64,000 nucleotides of DNA, taken from contig NC_087389.1 of the NCBI RefSeq assembly GCF_963675165.1, forward strand, positions 5,051,120 through 5,115,119, read 5' to 3'. Below are positions 11,287 through 23,745 of this stretch, one piece after another; positions within the stretch are counted from its first letter, which is position 1, and every line of letters starts with the position of its first letter. The position numbers were made by a program, and so were the translations under genes. The notes under the pieces are model-generated. The model saw only the letters and a list, made by a program, of their open reading frames with translations, made no database searches and was not told the origin of the DNA. The DNA is from Halichondria panicea. Lineage: Eukaryota; Porifera; Demospongiae; Suberitida; Halichondriidae.

Positions 11287-11968
11287 CTGAGCCAATATAT
11301 CCAATGTGCGCACGAGTGAGCTGTGTAACAACTGATTTGTTGCATTCCTTGTTGCATTCCTTTCCGTGTACGCATCACTCTTTTTATAGGACATCTAGTT
11401 TCAACTACTTGTGATCGGCTGCGGAATGCACCAGACACATGAGAAACGTTTTCTGCCTACCACTGAATCTGTTAACAGTGTTATACTATAAAAGGGATCG
11501 TTTCAGGTTACTGGGTGGAGGGCAGTCTTTACATAACTTCAGCCATACTATGCCAGTATCTAGTTAGTGGCACAGTTCACTGTTTGACCTGTGCCATATG
11601 GTAGATATTGGCACAGTGTTTCCTTTGATCTGCCCACTTAAAATGCAACAATTCCCTGTATAATAATTTAGCTTCGTATAATTATGCTCTCAAGTACTGC
11701 CCCTTGCACAAGCTAGTAGGACTAACACTGCCGGCCCTTGTCGACATACAGGTGTGTTGTTTTTGCAAAATCTCTCTGTTTTATTTTTTGGTTCCTATAA
11801 CCATGCACGCCAGATACAATCAATACCAGGCCTATATAGTTGGCGTCCTAGCTAGCATTGTTTTAGAGACAACGAGGCTGGGAAAGCAGCTATATGCAAG
11901 CAAGCTAGCTAAGTTTAATAGAACAGTGTGTGACTGAATAGTACACTAACAACTACTCCACTCTTGTT

Positions 11969-12649
11969 CAGGGCCGTAAGAAGATTTTTTAGGTGGGGGG
12001 TAGAAAAAAGGAATAGACCCTCTCCTTGTGACACAGGGTGTGGGTCCGGGAGGGGGGAGTTCTCCCTCCCGTCCCGCCAGAGGCAAACTTTTTACATTTT
12101 GTATGTTCTCAGAGATAAACAGGAGAAAGATACATAAATGAAATAATCTTCATATGAGAGCTATAGCAAAATATTTTATTCAACGTGGAAGCAAAGTCAC
12201 GAGCAACTGCTTCAAAGTCAAGCGAATCAATTAGCAACTTGTGTATATAAAGTAAGAATTAGACGCTGGGGATTCATCGAGCTTCGTAAGAAGAAGGTCC
12301 TATACTTTCTTCATCATGGGCAGGCTGAGGTACTGAAGAGAAAAAAGAATGAATATTGAGCTTTAGCTATAATTATATCAATTTCAGCTGCATGTGGATT
12401 AACTTACTTTAGTTACTGTACAGTGTTGTTGCAACAAACCATGCACATGCATTTAATCAATGTGGTTAGATTATAAAAGGCACTAAATAAATTATAATAT
12501 CAGGACTGTGATCTGCTGGACTCTGCAGAGGAGCCCCACTACTGCCCCACCCCATTTTATGCACTGTCTGAAAACCAGGGGGGCTCTGCCCCCCTGGTTT
12601 TCAGAGTGGGGGAGTTGCCCCCCCAGTCCCCCTGGTTCTTACGGCCCTG
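11969..12649. mobile_element. CAGGG-ended DNA transposon, 5-bp duplication
   Basis: The terminal inverted repeat cagggccgtaagaa is at 11969-11982 and inverted at 12636-12649. It is flanked by ttgtt (11964-11968 and 12650-12654). The interior holds a perfect hairpin (12568-12604, ctgaaaaccagggggg arms) and G-rich tracts, with no transposase. It belongs with 1056-1864 and 38558-39002 by ends and duplication length. Confidence 0.7.
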
Positions 12650-12919
12650 TTGTTGGCTATGTTGCTTGGAATGTATCTTATAACTTTTCATATAATTATG
12701 TTTAAAGCACCAGAGTGTTCGCTGAAATATTCGAATCATACCACACTTACGTCACCTCTCATTGGTCAACATACAGCTATAGGTAATATAAAACATACAG
12801 CCACACGGCATGCACAGATTTCAAGAACTTGTCGTGGATTGAATTGTTGCTAGGGGGAGGTCCTTTTATAGTGTTTTGGTCGTAATGGTATAAGTCAGAT
12901 ATACTACACATACGAGGAG

Positions 12920-13325
12920 GATATATATGCACCCCATATATCCTCCTCGTGGGTGCGGCATATCCTCCTCGTAGGTGCGGAATATCCTCCTGGTGGGTGC
13001 GGTATATCCTCCTGGTGGGTGCGGTATATCCTCCTCGCGTAGGTGCAGCATATCCTCCTGGTGGGTGCAGTGCGGTATATCCTCCTCGTAGGTGCGGTAT
13101 ATCCTCCTCGTAGGTGTGGTATATCCTCCTCGTAGGTGTGGTATATCCTCCTCGTAGGTGCGGTATATCCTCCTCGTAGGTGTGGTATATCCTCCTCGTA
13201 GGTGCAGTATATCCTCCTCGTAGGTGCAGTATATCCTCCTCGTAGGTGTGGTATATCCTCCTCGTAGGTGCAGTATATCCTCCTCGTAGGTGCGGCATAT
13301 TCTCTTCGTAGGTGTGGCATATCCT
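12920..13325. repeat. 22-bp minisatellite
   Basis: About 17-18 tandem copies of a 22-bp unit (gtatatcctcctcgtaggtg plus two bases) occur here, with small variants (cgtgggtg, ctggtggg). Because 22 is not a multiple of three, all frames stay open on the minus strand. This produces long spurious ORFs with repeats such as RRIYHTYEED. It lies about 150 bp upstream of the broken NLR and has no counterpart ahead of the other two NLRs. Confidence 0.9.
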
Positions 13326-16300
13326 ATACTGTGTCAGATAAAGGTAATCAAATCTCAATTTTCTATCCTCTGCTAGGTTGTTGCTGCTTTTATTACATCA
13401 TCTCAGGTCACTTCCGACTACGCTCTTGAAATTACAAACATTTCGTATTTGCTGTAAACAATTCCTAAATTGATCAAAACATGGATAAATTCATTACTAG
13501 CATTCGCTAGAAATACATAGAAAGACTCTTGAATCGTCAAAAGCAATGGCCACCAGTTAGAGGGGACAGGCTCATCAACTTGCAGTTAGTGGAGGCTGAA
13601 AAAGAAGTGCCGGCTTGCCACAACATGGCGCACCTGATAATAAGGTCAAGCGTACTCCAATTCTTCTTGGCGATCTATTCAAAGTCGAAGAAGGCAAGAA
13701 ACCAGTCAAGAAGCTCATCATTGAAGGCAATGCTGGGATTGGTAAAACCACACTGTGTACCGTGCTTGCTGAAGGGTGGGCAGAGGACAAGATCCTGACA
13801 CACTTCAACTGTGTTCTGTTGCTTCCACTGAGAGAGAATCGAGTGTCTTCTGCCACAAGTCTCGCTGAGCTGTTCAAGCTTCTTCATGCCAATGAGAGGA
13901 TTCGCCAATCTGTTGTAGAAGAGTTGGAAGAAAGAGAAGGAAAAAGTGTCCTCATTATAGCTGATGGCTGGGATGAGCTCAGTATAGCCGGACAATCAAT
14001 TAGAAACCTCATTTCTATATGACCTTCTCTTTGGTGATGTTCTTCCTTTTGCTTCTGTTCTCCTCACCTCACGACCTTCTGCTTCAGTTCCTCTTCATGA
14101 CCTTCCCTCTGTAAACCGTTTGGTTGAAGTAACTGGTTTTAATGAGAAGAATATCGAGCAATACATAGCATCAGAGTTTGAGCAATTCCCAGAGAAAGCT
14201 TCTTCTCTTATCGAGCAGCTTGAGAACAACCCACTCATTCAGAGTGTGTGTTCTGTGCCTCTCAATTATGCCATTGTTTGTAACTTGTGGCACACTTTAG
14301 ACCAAGAGCTTCCTCGTACACTAACTGCATGAGCTGTACACTCAAATTGTCCTTAGCATTATCCTTCGTAATGTCAAAAAGAAATTCCCTGATTGTCCAA
14401 TTAGCCTTAATAGATTTGAAGATTCCGAATGATCTACAAGACACATTTTGGTTGACCTGTGAGTTTGCCTACGAGTGCTTATTATTAGATCAGCTGGTTT
14501 TCTCAGAAGCTGAATTGTCCTCTCGCTTATCGGAAGTTGGTGACAAGCTGCAGTGCTTTGGTCTGTTGCAGTCTGCATGATCGCTTCTACCTGTCGATCA
14601 TGGCCTGTCTTTTCACTGCTCACCTGACCATCCAGGAGTTTTTGGCTGCCCTCCATCTTGCTACTCTACCCAATGAGGAGAAATTGAAGGTTGTAGTCTC
14701 ATGCTAAAAGTGGCCGGTTTGACATGGTGTGGAGATTTATGTTTGGTCTTGCTAGTAAACACCATGGTAGTCGTAGCAATAAAGTGACCAGTTTGGATGA
14801 TGGTTTCATGGATCAATGTTTGATGGCTATACAGCTTAAAAAGTTAGCTTTATGTCATGCTGCTTTCGAAGCTTCAGACCCTAGATTCTCAACAAAAATT
14901 TGGAAAATGTACGGAAAAAATCTATTAGACGGTAATTTCAGCACTCCTTTTGACTGTGTAGCTTGTTTCTATGTTCTTCGTCATGCTGCAAAATGTGATG
15001 ATATGGTTATCAGAATATTTTATTGTGCATTCGATGATAAACTGTTGAAAGAACTAACTGACATACTTTCCAGTGCGAATGGTAAACTGCAAGTACAACG
15101 ATTATATCTTGTACAGACTAAGTTTAAGTTGTCTGATAAAGGTATTGCTGATCTATTCAAGAGAGCCTCAGCTTCCTTTACAGCCTTACATGAACTCTCT
15201 TTATGTAACAACAACTTCACTGAAATCATGTCGTCATTCATGCACACATCTTGTATCAGCCTCACAGGACTGGACTTATCCAAAAATCCTCTTGGAGGGT
15301 CTGACATACAGTCATTAGAGACAGCTGTACAGTCTGGTGCTCTTATCAATCTGAGGAGACTGGAGCTATCTAACACCTTAACTGACGATGCTGATGTCAA
15401 TGGAGCTTTACTGACCATCCTCTTACAGTCTATTTCCCTCCACTGTGCTAGACTGGTTGACGTTTACCTCTCTGCTAATAATCTTGGTTTACTTGGATTA
15501 GGTTCAGTTGTGGACCACATTCCATTAGGATTAAATATGATAGATTTATACTCATCTCACCACCTCATTTCACTCTGAGTTTCAGCTCACAGTCATCTGT
15601 GAGATGTTGATTGTCCATCCAAATACTTTAACTCGAATGTACATGAGGGGCTCCAATTTCAATGGAACTGCTGGAACTCTCTTACTGGCAAAATTTCTTC
15701 AGGCGTTTAAATCACTGGAAACACTTAACTGCCTTGATTGTTCTCTCACCTCTGCCGACATCATAATGCTTATCCACCATCTCAAGTCCGCTAATGTGAT
15801 ATGTATGAAATTAAATACGTTGGGTCTCAGCTACAACTCCATTGATGATGGGAGTGATAGCTCTCACTGAGTGTCTACCAGAGCTATTCCCTAGACTGGA
15901 GGGCTTCAGTGTCAGTTACCTGGGGAATGGTGTTAATCTCTATGATAATCCTGTGAGCGAGGAGTTGATACCCATGTGCAATGAACAGTTGGAGGTACTC
16001 ACTCGATATATCTATAGCTATAGTTCATGATTATGTTGCATTTATCAATATACACAGATCATACGAGAATCAAGGAATTCTGCAGTGCTGACTGAGGAGT
16101 GGGAGAGAACATGTTTACCTCCACAAAATGAAGAGGTAAGTAATTCTTGATTCATGCGTAAAAATTATACTCGTCATTTCCTAGATGAATCATATTTTCT
16201 GTTCTCTTTGGGATACGCTACTGTCGGAGATGGTTGACGAGGCTCAAGTAGTGAGTGTGCATGTCATCATTATTTGTATCTTATTATGCAATCTTATCAA

Positions 16301-16617
16301 TTATATAGATATCTTCAGCTATTTCCAACGGCATCCTTTCATGGTCAGCTGCTAACAAACCAGCGGAATATACGTTTATGAGGTTGTGGATACAGTGGAC
16401 ACTCCTAGTGATGTCACTGATCTAGACACTCTCATCAATGAACAGAGCTTCTCTCAAGCATCACTAGTAGAGAACCACCCCACAGCTAGTGACAAGGCTA
16501 CTTGTATTACAGGCTCGCAGTCTACACACAGAACACCTCAACATACAACAGGTGATCTATATACATTTAGATCATGTTTGCCATAAATACTGCAATTTGA
16601 TTGGCTAAAGGAAGTGT

Positions 16618-16705
16618 TCTATCCAACTTAGAAAATCATGTCCTTATTTAGAAAATCATGTACTTACTTAGAAAATCATATACTTCACTTAGAAAATCAT
16701 GTAGC
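16618..16705. repeat. Short tandem repeat, about 17-24 bp unit
   Basis: Four copies of 'cttagaaaatcatgta' type sequence occur in the enlarged intron of the broken NLR. This tract and the next two features are absent from the matching 55-bp intron of copy 2 (29441-29495). Confidence 0.7.
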
Positions 16706-16774
16706 AAGATTAGATGAGAACATTAATCAAATCTGATTGGCTAAATACTCACGGTTGCTATGATCTAAAATGCT

Positions 16775-16898
16775 TAGACACTGTTTAGGAAGTTTCCACA
16801 TGATTTAGAAGTCCTCAGGCCTAGTAGAACCCTTCGGGATACTACAACCAGCCCTTTGGGCTTCTAAATCATGTAGAAACTTCCTCAACAGTGTCTAA
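16775..16898. repeat. Inverted repeat within intronic insertion
   Basis: The arm tagacactgtttaggaagtt is matched by aacttcctcaacagtgtcta, and both arms extend through an 'atgatttagaag' / 'cttctaaatcat' core. A second small hairpin sits in the loop. Together with 16929-17552 it accounts for most of the roughly 1-kb gain in this intron. Confidence 0.75.
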
Positions 16899-16928
16899 CT
16901 ATTATGTATTCTACATGTATATATAATA

Positions 16929-17552
16929 GTGCAATTGAGCGCATAAACTTCCAAAATGTTGTTTTACGATTAGACAGTAATGTGAATCACTAAGGCCACT
17001 ATTCTACTATGCAGGTCAACTAAGAGGTGGTGGGCCTACATTTTGTATTGATTCAATTTTCATGAATACACTTAACACTTCACTGAACAATGGGATTTTG
17101 CTTCATCAACTGCAACTCAATTTTACAACTTGTTATGCATACCTTACATTCCATTGCAAACCATTCTATGTTCATGAAAATGTCAACCGCAAGTCACTTT
17201 TAGGGGTTTTTCCTATGAATGGATTCTAGTCAATCACTGTACACATACAGACATCAAAACTTCATATATAGCATTATAAGTGGATGAAGAAAAAGTTATG
17301 TTCACAAATTTTGCGCAGATGGTACAGAGAACGAGTTCTGACATAGTTTAGGAGTGGACGTGGCCTAACATTCGTTTGGACCAACCGTTTGTGCCATTTT
17401 TAACGCCTTCCATAAGTTATTTTTTCAGAAATAAGCTTCCTACACTCCTAATAATGTAAGTGATCACTAATGAGCCTTCAATGAAGCTGTTGTAGAATAT
17501 ATATACATATTGGAGTGCAAATACAATTTTGGAAGTTTATGCTGAATTGCAC
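16929..17552. mobile_element. TA-flanked TIR element in pseudogene intron
   Basis: The left terminus gtgcaattgagcgcataaac (then ttccaaaatg) is inverted at the right end (cattttgg-type arm ending gaattgcac at 17552). TA dinucleotides stand at 16927-16928 and 17553-17554. The interior has no ORF of interest. Confidence 0.65.
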
Positions 17553-18474
17553 TAATCATGATAGCATGCATAATTGATAGCTAAATATCATAATTATTAT
17601 TACACACAGCCTCCACTGTACTGACTGATGCCGTACCATCTGATGTCACTGAAGAAGGAGATACCTCACAAAATTTCCTCACTTCATATCCACATACCAT
17701 TCACTCAGGTATGTGTGTGGATCAGCTACGTGATTACAGTAAACAATGCATAAAATTCAATAAATTTGTAAGGTACTGTATGGAATTGTCATGTCTATAT
17801 GTCGAAATTTCCGTCCCATTAGTCACACCCCTTTATTCTCCCAGGAGCTGGTGGACCGAGGACTGTGACCATTGAGGAATTGAAGGAGCGTACAAAACTG
17901 ACCGACTCTCAACTTGACACTGAAATTGAAGAGACAGACATGATCATTCTGGCAGATCACTTTGACAATATTGAAACATATTTGAACTAACGGATTCCAA
18001 AAAGCAAGATGTTATTGATGAGAAGATGAGGTACAACACCCAAGCAGCCATGTCCCTGGCCATGAAGCTGTGGAAGAGACGCAACCCTGCAGCTGTTACC
18101 TACAGAGCTCTGGTGGAGATTGTGCTGAGTCTGAGAAAGGTCGATGTCGCTACTAAAGTCTGTGAATTCCTGGCTCGTAAATTAAATGTGAGTGTAGCTA
18201 ATTAAGCTTGCATGATATAATTCCCTTTATACATTGAATGTGTACATGCATTATTTCCCGTACAGCATCTTCACTCTAACCACGTGCACAAGACGGACAT
18301 GCATGGCTGCATGTAATAAAGTGAACATGATAAATATAATCGTAACACGGACACTGAGAATAATCATAAATTATCAGGTCCAGTCAACTCTGTAGGGGGG
18401 ATTAAGGAACAAATGTAACAGTATATGCATTCAGACTTGCACTATGTATATAATTATAGATGTTTGTATTTTTG

Positions 18475-18588
18475 ACAAAGAATTTTATGAAATGGACAAT
18501 AAACACGCATAATATAGCATGACATAATATAACAAAGAATTTTATGAAATGGACAATAAACACGCATAATATAGCATGACATAATTAT
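18475..18588. repeat. 57-bp tandem duplication with AATAAA motifs
   Basis: Two nearly identical 57-bp units sit between the convergent 3' ends of the broken NLR and the broken TUBGCP2 copy. Each unit carries acaataaaca, a possible poly(A) signal. The corresponding region of unit 2 (about 30470-30560) has one unit. The stop codon of each NLR also overlaps an aataaa (18314 and 30365). Confidence 0.7.
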
Positions 18589-21102
18589 ATTATGTACGTG
18601 GTAGGCATAATTATACAGTTAAATGTTAATGGGAGTGTTCAGTGTTCAGCTAACTAGGTGATGTCACGTGATGTCATGCGGCCTTGATAGAAGCCATTGA
18701 AGTCCAGGCGTGACACCATACCCCCCACAGTTTGACCTCTGAACTCGTAAAGCTTATCCAACAGTCCCACCAGGTCTCGTGTGAAGGCATCGTCCAGACG
18801 TGATATCTTGACCTCAAAGGAACCCATCGGCAGATTCTCTAGCTCACTGTGATGTGTGTGGGCGGAGAATAATATAGATACAAATACGTGGGTATAATAA
18901 ACACACATAAAACATTCCCTCATAACAAGCTCTGTCAGCAGGGTACAGTAAACACATGAAATTTACAAGCTACGTACATGTAGCCCAACATTATAGAGAC
19001 AAATAGAATTATGTACCTTGATAATAACCGACTGCCTAGTTTGTGTGGGTCTGCCCCGCCCTCCAACACCTCCCCACTCAGTAGCCTAGCAACACCCAAG
19101 AGAGACTTTGTTCTTCTCTTTGTTATCTCCAATTGAGTGAGACTCATTTTCCCCTTGTGCTGCTCTTGTGTCATGTCAGCCTCTCGGAGGTAGTCAGTGA
19201 AATGCTCACACACAACCAGCAGTCGACTGATGATCTTTAGTACTTCCTTGTCACTGAGTAGACAGTCGCGTAGACTACGATCCAGGAAATCATTGTGTGC
19301 AGTGAGGACATCATCAATGATGTGTACAGAGCGGAGGTTCTTCTCTAGTAGGACCCAGTTAGGCTCTAGTACCTGTGTGTGTGGGAGGGGTGTGAGGGTG
19401 TGGGTGTGTGTGGGGGGTGGGGGTAGAAAAGTAAAATTGGACGATCTCAACTAGACACTCTATTATACATGTAGCTCAAGCCTTTTTATTATTAGTTTAG
19501 CTTAAAAACTATCAACGAGTCTACAAAATGCATGTTTTAAAAGTGAAATTGGACAATCCCAACTATAGTTAGAAAGTTACACAGGCCATGTTTCGGTAAC
19601 TGTACTGTTACAATAGAAAAAGCAGACACTGTCAAGCAAAGCAAGCAACATATGTGAACACTCAGTCCACGAAGTGGTATGCCATTGATAGATGTGACAA
19701 TACCATACTAACACGCACACCCACCCACCCACGCACGCACGCACACACACACACACACGCACACACACACAGAGGTGAGACTGACTTACCTCGAAGGTCA
19801 TGTAGTACTGGAGGTTTTGTACAAAGTGGAGCATTCTCTGGAGCAGGGCGTACGATGAGGCATACCTGTAATGGTGTGGGTGGGGTAATTACATGTAGTA
19901 TCTCCTGATGCTAGACCAGTGGAGACAATACATGAAGTATATCCAGATGGCTGGGCTAGGCGTTTGCTTTTGTTGAATTTACTAGATTCAACCGATCACA
20001 GAACTTATATATCTAAGCACACCATTGGAAAGGTCATTAGTTTGAGGAAAAACACAAAAATCAACTCACCATGGTCTGGCTAACAGAGGCTGTGCCTTGG
20101 CTTGCTTGTGTCTACTCCAGCTAGCTCCAAGTTGCCTCTCTACGTGCTTACAAGAGAAGAGATGGCGAAACAGCATCTGATACTTGAACAAACACTTGCG
20201 ACTAATGACCAACGATAGTGGCCAACCAACACGGTAATCCAGGCTAAAAGCTTCCAACCCACTCAATCCTCGCGTGCTTGGGTCCGGTCGTAAGATAAGG
20301 GGCGGAGTTTCATCCCCCGTAGTCTCCACCCCCTCTGGTTGTATGGCCAGGATGTAGAGGAGCTGTGTGACAAGGTCAAAGGGCACCAAAAGTGGGAGGA
20401 GTTTATCCTTGTAGGGGTCGTTGTCAAGGAGACTGGTCCTCACGGCAAGCTGAGATAGAGAGAGAGAGAGCATAGACTACGTACACACACGTCACACAGT
20501 GAAGCTTGTCTATTGTGGCCACCCTATAAAGCGGTTCATTCTGAGCTCCCACTCGGGAATAAAGTTTAGTTAGGCTCTGTACACAATTGCAGTCAATTAA
20601 AGTATAGGAATTCTGCTTTTTGGTTTTATTTCAAGTGAGGTGATAAGGGTAGTAGCTATACACCTCCAGGAGTGACTCCAGTCTCTGTGGTAGTATGTCA
20701 GCCATTGGTTTGCTGAGTTCCCCCTCTGCCATATCCATGAAGTGCACTATAAGGTCCCCCTGATCCAACAAGAAGCAATGCTTCATGGAGTGGAGATGAC
20801 CAAGGAGGTCGTGATCACGTATCATGAGTTGTAGCAGCTCTTGACTAGCGTAAGTGTAGGCAGTCTCTATCTGCTCCACATAGGTACGCTCCTGGATACT
20901 GTAGCGTATTGCTACAAAGGTGTGGAGTGCTAATATCAAAACACAATTTGTGACGAAATGGGTTGCTCAAACACCAAAAAGGCTGCAAACAAGATGGCCT
21001 TGGGTATACACATTATTATGGTTGATATTGGCATGGTTTGAGTGAGGTCCACTACTAGCAACTATATAGGGTTCTAATTCTACCTGACTTCTACATTGTA
21101 TA

Positions 21103-21871
21103 ACTAGTGTTCAAGCTGGCGCTGTGCTAATGCCTCTCGCCATGTTTTTGCTTTCGCTCAAAAGTATTAGAGTGTTATCTATAATGAATTTTATATTAAA
21201 GTTAGCTTATCTATATAAAGTCACTGAGAAGAAAAGACTTATTTATATGCATCTATTGTTGTTATTTATTGTATTATGTGGCTTACCAGGACCTCAAGAA
21301 AGAAGAAAATTGATTCTTCCAGGATCTGTAGTTCAGTGTATATAATATCTAAGAAGAAAAGACCTGTGTACATGCATATTGTTATCTATATTGTTATATG
21401 GTAGTGTTTTGTGGCTTACCAGGCCCTCAAGACAAAGATGATTCTGCCAGGAGAATCTGGATCTGGATATCACACATGGGGAATGAGCGCGCATGCGCAT
21501 TACATCCACAGGAATAATTAAAGGGTGTGTCCAAAGAGATCAATTTCACAAATGGCTACTGCTAGCTAGCTGTTTTAACAGATATTTTCTGAGTATTGTA
21601 GCTAACAAAAAGTTAGCGCTTTAGTGCAAGGCTAACTCATATGTTGAATAGAAAGTTTGTGCGGACAGATGATGCTATGAAAGATTCTGAAGAGACTGCA
21701 ACAGCCTTCAATGTGAGTCAAACTAGCCATAACTCGAGAAAGAAGCTTTAGTTTGCTAATCCACGAATCAAAATCCAAGAGAACGTGGCTAGAAGCCTAT
21801 AGAAGCTGTTAGTTTTCGTCGCATTGCAACCGTTGAGCAGTTATAGCTGGAATACACACACACACACACAC

Positions 21872-21914
<43 letters not shown>

Positions 21915-21964
21915 CACACACAGTCAGCTTTACCGTATCCCTCGTGCGGCTACGCCTCGAGGCA
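21103..21964 (-). mobile_element. 862-bp element inserted in TUBGCP2-A intron 7
   Basis: Copy B of the gene has the empty site (about 33217-33232, gtataattatactgc). In copy A the element follows '...cattgtata' and is followed by 'taattatactgc', giving a TA duplication. It is the reverse complement of 56067-57035 in an IMP4 intron and is related to 49483-49800. It has no clear terminal inverted repeats and no coding capacity that I recognise. It includes a (CA)n/(CAGA)n tract at 21854-21921. Confidence 0.75.
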
Positions 21965-21983
21965 TAATTATACTGCACGTATC

Positions 21984-22460
21984 TCACTCTTAGTTCCAGG
22001 ACAGGCCCACACTCCCACACACACCCACCCACACACACACACACACACCTCTTACCCTTAGCTCCAGGACAAGCCACCTCCAGCCCCCACACACCCACAC
22101 ACACCTCTCACCCTTAGCTCAATGCAGGACAGGCCACCTCCAGCCCCCCACACACACACCCACACACACACACACACGTCTCTCACCCTTAGCTCCAGGA
22201 CAGGCCACCTCCAGCCCCCACACACCCACACACACCTCTCACCCTTAGCTCCAGGACAGGCCACCTCCAGCCCCCCACACACACACCTACACACACACAC
22301 CCACACACACCTCTCACCCTTAGCTCCAGGACAGGCCACCTCCAGCCCCCACACACCCACACACACCTCTCACCCTTAGCTCCAGGACAGGCCACCTCCA
22401 GCCCCCCCCACACACACCCACCCACACACCTCTCACCTTTAGCTCCAGGACAGGCCACCT
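21984..22460 (-). repeat. Tandem array of exon-end plus splice-donor units (copy A)
   Basis: About seven or eight units of roughly 55-85 bp each contain the last codons of TUBGCP2 exon 7 (GLEVACPGAK) followed by the 5' splice site GGTGAG and a (CA)n-rich filler. The true exon 7 end is at 22437. The equivalent array in the intact gene is 33241-33735. Confidence 0.85.
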
Positions 22461-23614
22461 CCAGCCCACACTCACGCACCACATTGAGGTACTTGCCAGT
22501 CTGGAGAATACGCTCAGCCAAGTGCTCCAGAAATGATGGAATATTATCCTGTGCCACTGTGTATCTGAGGGAATGAAAGGATATAGAAAGGGAGGACTAT
22601 ATACGTGATGATACTATTATAAAAACGGGTAACGAATTTGTAACTGAGTATATGCTAAGCAAGCTAGCACCTTTTTTATCTGTATCAGACTCCTAAACTT
22701 TCCATTCAACCTTAAAACTCATACACGTTCTACTTTAGAGGGTCCACCCATTGCCTCATTTTCAGGCTCGGAGTTGAAGTCAAATTTTGTTGTCGAGCAG
22801 AAGGAAATTGGGGAATATCCACACGTTGACAAATAATTATTGTGCTAATAAATTCGCCAAAATTAGTACCTATGAAAATCTGAAAACGCTACCCGTCTTT
22901 AATAGCAACCTTGAGGTAATTACCTTCTCTCCCAGTAGGCATCATTGTACTCATCATGTAGTCTGTCTTTCTTGAAGGACTTGTGTTGTGTTATCATGAA
23001 CTCTGAGTAGGGGTCATTGACCACCCCCTGATACACCCACTCCTCCAGCATGACCAGGTACGACAGACTAGCCGCCTATAAGGGGGCGTGACAGTGGGTG
23101 GGGCTTGGTAACAACATAATACAGTCATTAACATAACAGTCATTAACATAATTATGTCTAGCGAAATATTATAATCCAACCCAGCAAATAGTCTAAATTG
23201 ACCTACATGTACGCGTATTATAGAAAACATAAGGAGTGCATATACAGTGGTAGGCTGTAAGGTAAATTTGCATTTCAAGCCAAGTGAAAATGTTGTACCA
23301 CTTTAAGATAAGACCAACAGAAGTGAGTGAGCTATCTTACTTGAGTGACATGGAGACATATCTCCTGACTCCTCTGGTCTCCAATATAGCCGACGGTGAG
23401 GTTATGCAATGTGGTGAGGGTTTTCCCCCCTCTACACCGCCCACTAGTCACAGCTACACACACTCTAGCCAGTATATCCAGTGTCTTCATACACGGCTGT
23501 AGATAGTACCACAGCTTCTGTAGTGTGAGCTGGTTGCTGGATTGCTGAGACTCTAACTGAGCTATTACTACCAAATACTCTTTGAGGAGCCCACGAACTG
23601 CCGAGGATAGGCCC

Positions 23615-23745
23615 TGTGTGTGTGTGGGGGGGGGTGTTTGTTTGGTGTGTATGTGTGTGTCTGTGAGGGGGTGGGGGTGGTGTGTGTGTGTGTGGGGTGT
23701 GGTGGGGGGGTGTATGGGTGTGTGTGTGTGTGTGTTGTGTGGGTA
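23615..23745. repeat. (GT)n/G-rich simple repeat
   Basis: A low-complexity tract in intron 4 of TUBGCP2-A, matched by a longer one at 34857-35035 in copy B. Other simple repeats of this gene copy are (GT)n at 19376-19430, (CA)n at 19712-19772 and (GA)n at 24147-24200. Confidence 0.9.

Larger units (their letters stand above)
13481..18316 (+). pseudogene. Broken NACHT-LRR-Death gene (NLR copy 1)
   Basis: It is a copy of the NLR at 26355-30367 with the same exon layout: 13481-15994, 16058-16135, 16185-16250, 16309-16551, 17610-17708, 17845-18187, 18266-18316. The Walker A motif GNAGIGKTTL and Walker B region LIIADGWDEL are still visible. It is disabled many times. Codon 10 is TAG (13508-13510). 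Length changes occur near 13600, 14000, 14326 and 14420. TGA stands at 14578. Further breaks lie near 14690 and 15560, and there is a frameshift in the linker exon near 16367. An 11-base deletion near 17980 breaks the Death-domain exon. The LRR region (14724-15578) is still open and close to copy 2. It may be transcribed but cannot give the full protein. A 1-kb repeat has enlarged one intron (16552-17609). Confidence 0.9.

Noticed and set aside
12777-13358. 193-codon ORF with RRIYHTYEED repeats
   Set aside because: Produced by a 22-bp minisatellite that keeps all frames open; frame cycles every three units and there is no homologue or start context.
14342-14656. Minus-strand ORFs opposite the NLR exons (also 26339-26887, 46552-47148, 27905-28318)
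   Set aside because: Shadow frames; they recur in all three copies because the sense strand is conserved, and they show no domain.
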